This document shows positions 37,519-45,086 of a stretch of 64,000 bases of DNA, one piece after another; the first letter of the stretch is position 1, and every line of letters begins with the position of its first letter. A program made the translations under genes and the position numbers. The DNA is from Aquabacter sp. L1I39 (GTDB taxonomy: Bacteria; Pseudomonadota; Alphaproteobacteria; Rhizobiales; Xanthobacteraceae), in assembly GCF_017742835.1 (NCBI RefSeq), contig NZ_CP072392.1, forward strand, positions 2,526,385-2,590,384, in the 5' to 3' direction. Below the pieces are notes generated by a model that worked only from the letters and a program-made list of their open reading frames with translations, made no database searches and was not told the DNA's origin.

Positions 37519-38357
37519 TCGCGCGCCTCACTGAGAGGTTCGATCGGAACGAGATCGCTCTCATCCATGGCGAAATCCAGATTCTCAAGACCAGAGAACA
37601 TGGCCGAAAATTGATCATGCGCCGTGGCCACGGCCTTTGTCGGGGCCGGCTCTTGGTCCGCAGTCCGATGAACGGACACGCCCAGGGTGCCCGACAACAT
37701 GCGCCGTGAGAAAAGCATCGCGAACAGCAGCTGACTGGCCAGGAGCCCTCCGCGGACCAGGGGCACGCAGCGCCCAGCGGAAAAGCCGGACAGCTTCTCG
37801 GCATCAACGGCCAGAACCTCCCCCCCGCCCTGGAAGGTTACGTTGATGGGCATCAGCAGATCGGCAAGATAAAGCAATTCAGCGGCTTCACGCAGCTTAC
37901 AGATCCCCACCTGCAAGCGCTTGAGAAGCGCAACGTTCTCCGCCAGGGCGCGGCTGGGCGTACCATCCGCCTCAAAGGTGATGTTCGCCTCGCTCTCCAC
38001 AGCGTGCAGAAGGGTGTCGCTGACCGCGATGCGTAGCTGTTCCTGCGGCGACAGGACAGGGAGGCCAAGCGTGAAGGGAAGGCACTTGAGGTAGAGGGGG
38101 GTATAGAAGCGAAGCCAGCGCTGGTCCTTGTCCAGCAGCGGCTGGCGTTGGAGCGTCGCACTCACCCCCGCAACCACATCCAGCACTTCCCCCCGTCGCT
38201 CGACCAGGATGGGAAGATAGTGTGCGGTCTGAAGAAGTTCGCTATCCCCCAACGGAACGCGCTCGATTTGGTCGAGGAAGCCGAAACGGGCGATCTTGGA
38301 CCAGGGGGTCCTCTCGCCCTTCCGCAGGGGCCGAAAGCTAAGTTCGTCTGCGCTCAC
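37515..38357 (-). CDS. SapC-like protein 1
   Basis: A 280-residue protein of the SapC family, named after a Campylobacter S-layer gene. Matching elements are LLQTAHYLPILVERRGEVLDVVAGV, QRWLRFYTPLYLKCLPFTLG, FEADGTPSRALAENVALLKRLQ and a helical C-terminus. No signal peptide or membrane segment is evident. The biochemical function of SapC proteins is unknown; the link to S-layer proteins is by gene context in other bacteria. The end overlaps the glycosyltransferase start by 4 bp. A second, divergent member lies 12 bp upstream. Confidence 0.82.
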   Translation of the reverse strand: MSADELSFRPLRKGERTPWSKIARFGFLDQIERVPLGDSELLQTAHYLPILVERRGEVLDVVAGVSATLQRQPLLDKDQRWLRFYTPLYLKCLPFTLGLPVLSPQEQLRIAVSDTLLHAVESEANITFEADGTPSRALAENVALLKRLQVGICKLREAAELLYLADLLMPINVTFQGGGEVLAVDAEKLSGFSAGRCVPLVRGGLLASQLLFAMLFSRRMLSGTLGVSVHRTADQEPAPTKAVATAHDQFSAMFSGLENLDFAMDESDLVPIEPLSEARE

Positions 38358-38369
38358 AGGTCGATCCCG

Positions 38370-39089
38370 TCAGGCGGCCGCGTTGCGCGACAGATCCTGG
38401 CGTGCACGCTGATACAAAATGGCGGTCCGGTAAAGGGACAGGGCGTGCGCATTCAGAAGGCGTAGCCCCGCAGCGCCGAAGGCCCGCGCGAATGAGATGA
38501 AGCCATCGGTTTCGTAGGCATCCGGACGGACAACCAGGAATTCCGGAAAGGGGCCGAGCTCCAACTGATCGGGGAAACTCAGGTCCCAAGGCTGGAACAG
38601 CCCCGCATCGGACAAATGGTCGCCCATGCGTTGCGTGACCGCATGCGCAGAGCTGAATCGGTGCGCATAGATGATGCGCTCTTCCAACGCCCTGCTCGGC
38701 AAGCCACGCTCCGTCAGCAGTGTTGCGCCCACGTCGGTCGGCTCGTCCGCGATGACGTCATCCACGCGAAGATCCCCTCCGGACTGCGTGGGGTCGACCA
38801 CCAGGGGATAGGCCTTGATAAGGAGCGGGAGAGAGGAAGGGATCTGAGGCGATCCATGTGGATGTCCGGCACCGTCCGCGAGCAACGAGCGCAGGACCAC
38901 GAGATCCAGAGTGCCCCTGTGGCGCGTCCAAACGACAGGAAACCACGCAGCCAGGTCGAGGGCTTCCATATGGACGACGGGAATAATTTGCCGATTGCGA
39001 CCCGCGGGGTAGGAATGGGGAGAAAAAATGCGCCTCCGGCCCATCTGACCGGAAAGAGGGAGAGGGCGGACATAGAATTCGCCATCCAT
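38370..39089 (-). CDS. SapC-like protein 2
   Basis: A 239-residue protein that keeps the SapC pattern, shifted from protein 1: QIIPVVHMEALDLAAWFPVVWTRHRGTLDLVVLRSLL, PSSLPLLIKAYPLVVDP, LTERGLPSRALEERIIYAHRF, and a C-terminal helical region. Identity to the first copy is low, so this is an old duplication or two distinct subfamilies acting as a pair. The start is uncertain: ATG 39089 has no strong ribosome site and ATG 39044 is an alternative. It lies downstream of the rtx gene across a stem-loop that probably lowers its expression. Confidence 0.75.
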   Translation of the reverse strand: MDGEFYVRPLPLSGQMGRRRIFSPHSYPAGRNRQIIPVVHMEALDLAAWFPVVWTRHRGTLDLVVLRSLLADGAGHPHGSPQIPSSLPLLIKAYPLVVDPTQSGGDLRVDDVIADEPTDVGATLLTERGLPSRALEERIIYAHRFSSAHAVTQRMGDHLSDAGLFQPWDLSFPDQLELGPFPEFLVVRPDAYETDGFISFARAFGAAGLRLLNAHALSLYRTAILYQRARQDLSRNAAA

Positions 39090-39116
39090 CTGAAGCGACC
39101 ACCCACCCAGAACAGA

Positions 39117-39142
39117 GACGCCCCGGGTTGCCCCGGGGCGTC
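39117..39142 (-). terminator. Strong hairpin between the rtx and sapC-like genes (attenuator)
   Basis: Perfect 11-bp arms GACGCCCCGGG / CCCGGGGCGTC with a 4-nt loop, 17 bp after the rtx stop. On the minus strand TCTCTGTTCTG follows, a weak U-tract. This suggests partial termination, giving more rtx mRNA than downstream secretion mRNA. Confidence 0.65.
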
Positions 39143-39158
39143 ATAATCAGACCAGGAC

Positions 39159-41771
39159 TTACGACCAGCTGCTGAAGTTGACCGTATCGCCGTTGGCGCC
39201 GAAAGCCCCCACTTCCACGTTGCTGACCGTGTACACCGCACCGTCCGTGAAGGTGATGGTGGTGACACCGGCGTTGAGGACGTGCGACTGGACGTCGGCG
39301 AACGAGTAGGCCTTGAACCAGAGGCCGTCGTCTCCGGCACCACCATCGACGGAACCCGTTCCGCCCTGAGCCAGGACGAAGAAGCTGTCGTTGCCATCGC
39401 CGCCGGACATGGTCGTATTGCCCGCTGCGTTGACATAGAAGCTGTCGGAGCCCTCGCCACCGTACAGCGTATTGTTCCCACCCGCCGCGGAGAGCAGATC
39501 GTCGCCAGCATCGCCATACATGAGGTGATTGCCGGCCGCGGTGGCCCACATCACGTCATTGCCGTCACCACCGGACATGGTCGCATCGGAAGCGCCAGCC
39601 ACCATGCTGTCGACGCCCCCACCGCCATAGGCCAACATGCTGTTGAGGCTGGTGTTGCCGATCAGCCAGTCGTTATCGGTTCCACCGTACAGGGTATCGA
39701 CGCCACCACCGGTGGAACCGAACGAAGCGTACATGACGTCATTGCCGTCATCACCGTACAGCAGGTTCGAGCCGCCATTGACCCACATCACATCGTCGCC
39801 GGCATCGCCGTGCAGCGTGTCAGCGCCGCTGCTACCAATAACGCTGTCTGTACCGTCGCCGCCGTACAGAATGCCGTGCGTGCCATTGGCCTGCGTAACC
39901 AGCAGATCGTTGCCAATGCCACCATAAAGCGTATCGGTTCCAGAACTGTCGAGGCCGGCCGCCATGCTGTCGTTGCCAGCATCGCCATAGAGCAGGTTCG
40001 AGCCGGTGTCGACCCAGATCTGATCGTTATCGTCGCCGCCATAGAGCGTGTCCTGGCCGCTGGCGCCGACAATGGTATCCGCTCCTGCATCGCCATAGAT
40101 GAGAGCGTGCGTACCATTGACCTGCGTAAACAGCAGATCGTTGCCAATGCCACCATAAAGCGTATCGGTTCCGGAGCTGTCAATGCCGGCCGCGAGGCTA
40201 TCGTTGCCAGCATCGCCATAGAGCAGGTTCGAGCCGGTGTTGACCCAGACCTGATCGTTATCGTCGCCGCCATAGAGCGTGTCCTGGCCGCTGGCGCCGG
40301 CAATGGTATCCGCTCCTGCATCGCCATAAATGAGAGCGTGCGTACCATTGACCTGCGAGAAGAGGCCGTCGCCGTCAGCACCGCCATAGATGGTGTCAAC
40401 GTTGCCCGTTCCGCCGATGCTGCCAGCCCAGATGGAGTCGGCGCCGGCATCGCCGTACATCAGGTTGTTTCCGCTCGATACCCAGATCGAGTCAGCGCCG
40501 AGCCCGCCATACAGGGAGTCGGAACCGCTAGAACCGGTGATCTGGTCATTGCCGGCATCGCCATAGACGATGGCCACCCCAGCGCGGGTCGCGATCAGAT
40601 CGTCGCCGTCGCCACCATAGAGGGTGTCGAGGCCACCAGCAACGTTGCTACCGTAGATCAAGTCCACACCGGCATCACCGTAGATCACGTTGTTGCCGAA
40701 ATCGACCCAGAGTTGGTCGTTACCGTCACCACCGAAGAGGGTGTCAGCACCGCTGGCGCCGCTAATGGTGTCAGCACCAACGCCACCATACATCACCGCA
40801 TGAGTGGTGCGGCTGATCAGGATATCATTGCCGTCGCCGCCATACAGCGTGTCCACAGCGCCAGCCGTGGTATCGATGCCGCCGATGATCGAGTCCGCGC
40901 CGACGTCACCGTACAGCACATTGCTTCCCACGGAGGCAGACAGCGTGTCGTTTCCATCGCCACCATAGACCGTGTCGAAGCCGAAGAGCTGGCCCTGATA
41001 CGTGTCGTTGCCCGCGTCACCGTAAATGATCGCGCCGCCGGAGACAGTCGCGCCGTTGATGACATGCCAAGTCAGGCCATTGGCGCCGCGCAGGAAGTCG
41101 TCGCCGTCACCACCATAAAGCGTGTCACCAGCGGCATTGTTGCCCGTGACGACGAACGCTGCGCTGACAGTGTCGTTTCCGGCATCGCCGTAGACAACGC
41201 TGCCAGAATAGTAGGTGTAGACGTCGTCGTTGCCAGCGTCGCCATGAAGGATATTGAAGTCGCCGGCATTGGTCGCCGGATTGAAGGAGAGCTGAGCGGC
41301 CACGGACGCCACGAGGTCATTACCCTCGCCGCCATATACCGTGTTGCCGCGCGCATCTTCAGCGAAGCTATTGGCGAGGTCAGCCGCGTTGCCCGCGACG
41401 ACAGTGTCATTGCCGGCACCGCCGATCAGCACGTTATCGACGCCGTAGCTGGCGAGATAATCGTTGCCGTTGCTTGTGGCGATGATGCCGCCGCCGGGAC
41501 CGTCATTGACGATGTTGACGATCACCCCTTCGGTATTCGTGTAGATGAGTGCGTCGGAAGTGTTACCCGCCGCCGTATCCTGAACATCAACCTTGACGTT
41601 CACCGAAGCCAACGCATTGGGATCCGTGGCGCTGTAAACGCCTGCCGCCTCAAGCGCCGCAATGATCTGCGCCTGCTCGCCATCGGACATCCCCAAGTCG
41701 TTCAGACCAGGAAATCCTTGTGCAGCATCACCCTCGGTGAGCTGTGTGCTCGTCAGATCATAAAGAGCCAT
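39159..41771 (-). CDS. RTX calcium-binding repeat protein, type I secretion cargo
   Basis: An 870-residue acidic protein. The N-terminal ~110 residues are unique. From about residue 110 to 830 it is almost entirely RTX-type nonapeptides (GGxGNDxL and variants such as YGDAGND, YGGDGND, GDAGADTI), which fold into Ca2+-filled beta-rolls after secretion. No enzymatic domain or N-terminal signal peptide is seen. The last ~50 residues (FADVQSHVLN.., ending VNFSSWS) should hold the C-terminal secretion signal. A 77-residue segment is tandemly duplicated (39880-40341). GAGGGG precedes the ATG. The downstream exporter genes make type I secretion very likely; a structural, S-layer or adhesin role is inferred. 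Confidence 0.92.
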   Translation of the reverse strand: MALYDLTSTQLTEGDAAQGFPGLNDLGMSDGEQAQIIAALEAAGVYSATDPNALASVNVKVDVQDTAAGNTSDALIYTNTEGVIVNIVNDGPGGGIIATSNGNDYLASYGVDNVLIGGAGNDTVVAGNAADLANSFAEDARGNTVYGGEGNDLVASVAAQLSFNPATNAGDFNILHGDAGNDDVYTYYSGSVVYGDAGNDTVSAAFVVTGNNAAGDTLYGGDGDDFLRGANGLTWHVINGATVSGGAIIYGDAGNDTYQGQLFGFDTVYGGDGNDTLSASVGSNVLYGDVGADSIIGGIDTTAGAVDTLYGGDGNDILISRTTHAVMYGGVGADTISGASGADTLFGGDGNDQLWVDFGNNVIYGDAGVDLIYGSNVAGGLDTLYGGDGDDLIATRAGVAIVYGDAGNDQITGSSGSDSLYGGLGADSIWVSSGNNLMYGDAGADSIWAGSIGGTGNVDTIYGGADGDGLFSQVNGTHALIYGDAGADTIAGASGQDTLYGGDDNDQVWVNTGSNLLYGDAGNDSLAAGIDSSGTDTLYGGIGNDLLFTQVNGTHALIYGDAGADTIVGASGQDTLYGGDDNDQIWVDTGSNLLYGDAGNDSMAAGLDSSGTDTLYGGIGNDLLVTQANGTHGILYGGDGTDSVIGSSGADTLHGDAGDDVMWVNGGSNLLYGDDGNDVMYASFGSTGGGVDTLYGGTDNDWLIGNTSLNSMLAYGGGGVDSMVAGASDATMSGGDGNDVMWATAAGNHLMYGDAGDDLLSAAGGNNTLYGGEGSDSFYVNAAGNTTMSGGDGNDSFFVLAQGGTGSVDGGAGDDGLWFKAYSFADVQSHVLNAGVTTITFTDGAVYTVSNVEVGAFGANGDTVNFSSWS
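39880..40341. repeat. 231-bp tandem duplication inside the rtx gene
   Basis: Matching stretches are offset by exactly 231 bp (39901 with 40132; 40031 with 40262; 40091 with 40322) and nearly identical at the DNA level. Each unit encodes 77 residues, including TGSNLLYGDAGNDS, SSGTDTLYGGIGNDLL and NGTHALIYGDAGADTI. Near-identity shows a recent expansion. Confidence 0.85.
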
Positions 41772-41826
41772 GACAACCCCTCACCCATCGCCCGCACCCG
41801 AGCGCCGCAACCGGTTAAATTAGAAA

Positions 41827-42750
41827 TCAGAGAGCACCCGCCCGAAACACTCTCACGCGACCAGCTCCTTCCGGAGCCATACGCCGAGGCTCAGCTCGCC
41901 CCGCTTCCTCGGCGAGGTCGATGGCAAGAGACAGGCCCACGAGGGGATCCCGCTCGGACACACCGACAAATTCCACTTGCCGTCCCGCGCGGGACACCAC
42001 AGGTGCCCCCAGGAACAACGCCTCCGCCCGGATCCGCGCCGCAGCTTCGCCACCCAGCCGAAGCCGGACACCGAACAGCGACAAGGCGCGACCGCGGGTA
42101 CCCGCATATTCCCCCGCCCGCACCCAGGGCGACCACTGCGCGGGACGTGTCCCGACCAGCACCTGGTATTCAAGTTCGACTCCGCGCGGCACGCGCGAAA
42201 CCTGGAGCCCCTCAATCGGGAGCGGCTGGCGGGGACCGCCAAGCCATTGGCCGGCCCCGACTTTCACATCCCCCCTGCGAGAGAGATGCCCGGTCAGAGC
42301 AAGACCGCTCTCAACTCCGGCGACGGGCGAGGCGGATGCCCTGCCGCGCGCCGGAGGTGCCTCAAGCTCACCGGCACCCGGCAGCGTCACGAGCGGCTCC
42401 AACTGGAGGCGCGCCTCCACCGAGCCACCGGGCGTCCGCGGACGCGCCGTCATCACGAGACGCCCATCGCCGGAGGATCGCACCACCACAGCCGAACCCG
42501 GCCCCGGCAAGAAACCACCGCGGAGCCGGGGATCGGAAACGATCTCCAGGGAACCAGACGAGCGCCAATCCGGTTCAATCTGAACCACCGGCGCCTCCCC
42601 GGCCGAGGGCGCAGACACGTAACGGATGACGTAGAGACCTGCCTCTACGGCCAACTCCGATACACGTGCATCTCCCGACTCGGCCACCCCAGCCCCCTCA
42701 TTTGCTCCATTGCGGACCAAGTTTATGTTGATTTTAGTGCACTGCGTCAA
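41827..42750 (-). CDS. ChW-like repeat protein of unknown function, first gene of the RTX cassette
   Basis: Up to 307 residues. The middle part (about 195-245) reads PRGVELEYQVLVG..AQWSPWVRAGEYAGTRGRALSLFGVRLRL, closely matching the hydrophobic-with-conserved-Trp (ChW) repeat pattern better known from clostridial surface proteins. A second, weaker Trp-centred stretch (PDWRSSGSLEIVSDPRLRGGF) lies near residue 70. No signal peptide or membrane segment is present. The start is uncertain: TTG 42750 has GGGAGGA only 1 nt away, while GTG 42687 has GAGGGG at a better distance. It lies 55 bp upstream of the rtx gene in the same direction, so it probably binds surface glycan or the RTX protein (inference). 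Confidence 0.65.
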   Translation of the reverse strand: MTQCTKININLVRNGANEGAGVAESGDARVSELAVEAGLYVIRYVSAPSAGEAPVVQIEPDWRSSGSLEIVSDPRLRGGFLPGPGSAVVVRSSGDGRLVMTARPRTPGGSVEARLQLEPLVTLPGAGELEAPPARGRASASPVAGVESGLALTGHLSRRGDVKVGAGQWLGGPRQPLPIEGLQVSRVPRGVELEYQVLVGTRPAQWSPWVRAGEYAGTRGRALSLFGVRLRLGGEAAARIRAEALFLGAPVVSRAGRQVEFVGVSERDPLVGLSLAIDLAEEAGRAEPRRMAPEGAGRVRVFRAGAL

Positions 42751-43496
42751 TCCTCCCGCCGCTCAAAAAGGCGGTTTTGCGGCCACATGATACCGGCAAG
42801 AATGCCTTTAATTATATCTCCGCCTAACAATACCGCTGCGGTAGCCGTTTTGGCTACGGTTTTACCGCCTCCCGTCCGGCTTTTTGGTGGGCGCCCTTGC
42901 CAAGACTCGAACTTGCAGGACATGGTTTCTTTGATTAACGGCCGTTCATTTGCGAAAATTACTTGACACACGTCGCATCCCACCAGATTTCCCCCCTCTA
43001 TTTTATAGCATTACTCACTCGTTTGTTGCATAAAACATAGATTTAACACTGGCGATTGGTGCTCCTTTAAATTCAGCAAGCTTTCGGATATGTCGAACGC
43101 TCCTCTTTCGCCGAGTGAGTTAGCGAGTTGAACGGTCGATCGGCTGTTTCTAGATCCTGTTGCGCGCATCCTGACCTTTCCCCTTGCCGCGAAATCTGCG
43201 AATGCCTCGTCTTGTTGGCCAGGATGGTAAGCTTTGCCGCACTGCAATCAGCACGGCAGGATCATCACCCAGGAGTTGAATCCAGTTCGGAAGGTTCTCC
43301 TTGAAACCGGAATGCACGGCTCCCACCGGCGGCTGCCATACTCCACTAAGTGGCTATTGCAGATAGATCCAACCAAAGCGTGTCTGGTGCCTTGGCCGTT
43401 GATCGTGCACCGATCCGGTCGCTGCCTTGCCCAGAGGCGCGTCTGCGCAATATTCCTAGTCTAAGACAAGGCGCGGATATTGCGGAGCTGCAAGCA
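42751..43496. other. 746-bp non-coding region richer in A/T than its surroundings
   Basis: It separates the RTX cassette from a LysR gene. Small open frames here (78, 78 and 76 codons) lack ribosome sites and codon bias. Visible elements are a GTAGCC/GGCTAC hairpin with a short T-tract (42841-42862) and a tRNA-like fragment (42884-42940). The drop in GC content marks a likely promoter region for the cassette and possibly a junction of transferred DNA. Confidence 0.6.
42884..42940 (-). other. tRNA-like fragment (3' half remnant)
   Basis: On the minus strand the sequence CGTTAATC, GCAAG-TTCGAGT-CTTGG (a T-arm with the invariant TTCGA) and a terminal CCACCA appear in tRNA order. The 5' acceptor strand and D-arm are not present and the T-stem has one mismatch, so this is not a functional tRNA gene. 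It may be a decayed tRNA or integration-site scar. Confidence 0.35.
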
Positions 43497-44414
43497 ATGA
43501 TCGCATGGGACGACTTTCGCCTGGTCCAGGCGATCGCCACCACCCGTTCCCTGGCCGGAGCGGCGGACATTCTCGGGATCAATCACTCCACCGTGTTCCG
43601 GCGGCTGGGGGCACTGGAGGCGAGCTTGGGGACCCGCATCTTCGAGCGGGCCCGTAGCGGTTACCTGCCCACCGCAACGGGGGAGGAGATGGTGCGCCTC
43701 GCGGACCGGATGTCGGAGGATATCCTCTCGGTGGAGCGGCATATTACCGGTCGCGACCTGCGTCCTTCGGGAGAGTTGCGCGTGACCACCAACGATACGC
43801 TTCTCATCCATCTGATGACGCCTGTTTTTGCATCATTCCGCCGCGCCTTCCCGGAAATCCGGCTGGACGTGGTGGTGTCGAACCAGTCCCTGAGCCTCTC
43901 CAAGCGCGACGCCGACGTGGCCATCCGCGCCAGTGAACGACCGGGGGACACGCTCGTCGGACGGCGCATCGCTGGCATTGCCTGGGGGCTCTACGGGCGG
44001 ATGGATGCCCTGTCTGGCAGCGCGTTCGATCCCACGGACTTGCGGCGGCACGACTGGGTGGGCTTTGCGGACAACCTCACCTCCCTACGGGCCGCCAAGT
44101 GGCTGCGCGAGCGGGCGGGCGAGGATCGCGTGGTCTATAAGGTCAACTCGGTCTTGGGCCTTGCGGAAGCGGCGGCCGCCGGCATCGGCCTCGCAGTCCT
44201 GCCTTGCTTCATCGGAGCGGCGACGCCGGGTCTTTCGCGCCTCGCAGGGCCGCTGGCGGACATGGAAGCCAGCCTCTGGCTTGTGACACATCCAGACATC
44301 AAGGGAACGGCGCGCGTGCGATCCTTCATGGACCATATCGGGCGGGAGTTGTCCCGGCGGCGCGGGCTGATCGAGGGGAAGGAAGAAGCGCCGGCGGGCA
44401 CGCCGGGTGACTGA
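43497..44414 (+). CDS. LysR family transcriptional regulator
   Basis: A 305-residue regulator. The helix-turn-helix is DDFRLVQAIATTRSLAGAADILGINHSTVFRRLGALEASLGTRIFERA, and the effector domain runs from about residue 90 (ELRVTTNDTLLIHLMTPVFASF, VSNQSLSLSKRDADVAIRAS). The start chosen is ATG 43497 with GGAG about 11 nt upstream; the longer frame from 43350 lies in the A/T-rich spacer. No divergent target is adjacent, because the region upstream is the 746-bp spacer before the RTX cassette. It could control that cassette or unlinked genes. It resembles the regulator next to mmsA. Confidence 0.87.
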   Translation: MIAWDDFRLVQAIATTRSLAGAADILGINHSTVFRRLGALEASLGTRIFERARSGYLPTATGEEMVRLADRMSEDILSVERHITGRDLRPSGELRVTTNDTLLIHLMTPVFASFRRAFPEIRLDVVVSNQSLSLSKRDADVAIRASERPGDTLVGRRIAGIAWGLYGRMDALSGSAFDPTDLRRHDWVGFADNLTSLRAAKWLRERAGEDRVVYKVNSVLGLAEAAAAGIGLAVLPCFIGAATPGLSRLAGPLADMEASLWLVTHPDIKGTARVRSFMDHIGRELSRRRGLIEGKEEAPAGTPGD

Positions 44415-44426
44415 TGCACAAGCCTT

Positions 44427-44450
44427 GGCTGCCTACCAATACAGGCAGCC
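44427..44450. terminator. Hairpin between convergent genes
   Basis: GGCTGCCT / AGGCAGCC arms with an 8-nt loop lie between the LysR stop (44414) and the end of the opposing exported-protein gene (44459). No T-tract follows on either side, so it is only a likely terminator. Confidence 0.5.
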
Positions 44451-44458
44451 GACTGCAC

Positions 44459-44920
44459 CTATTCTGCGGAGGTATCCTGCGCAACAGTCTCGCGAGACTT
44501 CAACTTGCGCCGGCTGGCCACCTTGGGCGCGTCGGCACCCAGGCGCGTGAACTCGCACCACATGGTGTCGACCCCGGCAAGGTTGCCCCGGAAAGTGGAT
44601 GCGCTGGTCTTCACCACCTCGAAGCAAGGCTCGAAGGTCATACCCTCCACAAAGCCGCAGACATTTTCCCCGCGCACCCGAACGGAGTTCGGCGGCAGGC
44701 GGACAAACCGCGTCTGGCCCTGGGAGCGCATGGTGATGGTCCCGGCCACCGAGCCATCGGAAAAGATCCGACCGGCGCCGGTCGTACCCTCGAAGCAGGT
44801 GAAGGTGAAGGTTCGCCCGACGACGAACGCCTTTGCCTGTTCAGGATTGAGGGACTGCGCTTGGGCCGCCCCCATCCCGATGAAGGCGAACCCGGCTGCC
44901 GCAAGGAGAGTGCTTCGCAT
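44459..44920 (-). CDS. Small exported protein of unknown function
   Basis: A 153-residue protein with a Sec signal peptide (MRSTLLAAAGFAFIGMGAAQAQ, cleavage after AQA). The mature part holds four cysteines (TFTCFEG, ENVCGFVEG, EPCFEV, MWCEF), suggesting two disulfides in the periplasm, and a basic tail (ASRRKLKSRETVAQ). The sequence GRTFTFTCFEGTTGAGRIFSDGSVAGTI suggests a small beta-barrel fold. The family is not recognised. The start is ATG 44920, though its ribosome site is weak; the longer frame adds a non-coding N-terminus. Confidence 0.75.
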   Translation of the reverse strand: MRSTLLAAAGFAFIGMGAAQAQSLNPEQAKAFVVGRTFTFTCFEGTTGAGRIFSDGSVAGTITMRSQGQTRFVRLPPNSVRVRGENVCGFVEGMTFEPCFEVVKTSASTFRGNLAGVDTMWCEFTRLGADAPKVASRRKLKSRETVAQDTSAE

Positions 44921-45086
44921 GGGGACCGTGTAACGATGGTTGTGAGACGGTGATACAGCGCGTTGGTTAACAAATACGATGCAACACCCCTCCCCTGCCC
45001 GCAAGACAGGGCGACGAAGATGCTCCTCCGCCCGTCTCTTTCCGTCCCACCTGTGGCGCATGTGTCGCGACACAGCCTCGTGCGGA

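Noticed and set aside
39282..42629. 1115-codon open frame on the plus strand, antisense to the rtx gene
   Set aside because: It mirrors the RTX repeats and the next gene in another frame, giving an Ile/Val/Ala-rich low-complexity product without ribosome site or domains. The minus-strand RTX reading has clear motifs and correct operon context.
42884..42940. Functional tRNA gene
   Set aside because: Only a T-arm-like segment and a CCACCA end are recognisable; acceptor 5' strand and D-arm are missing and spacing is wrong.
42747..43464. Three small open frames (78, 78 and 76 codons) in the A/T-richer gap
   Set aside because: No ribosome sites, no codon bias and no family resemblance. One contains RPCQDSNLQ, a peptide typical of spurious frames read across tRNA-like DNA.
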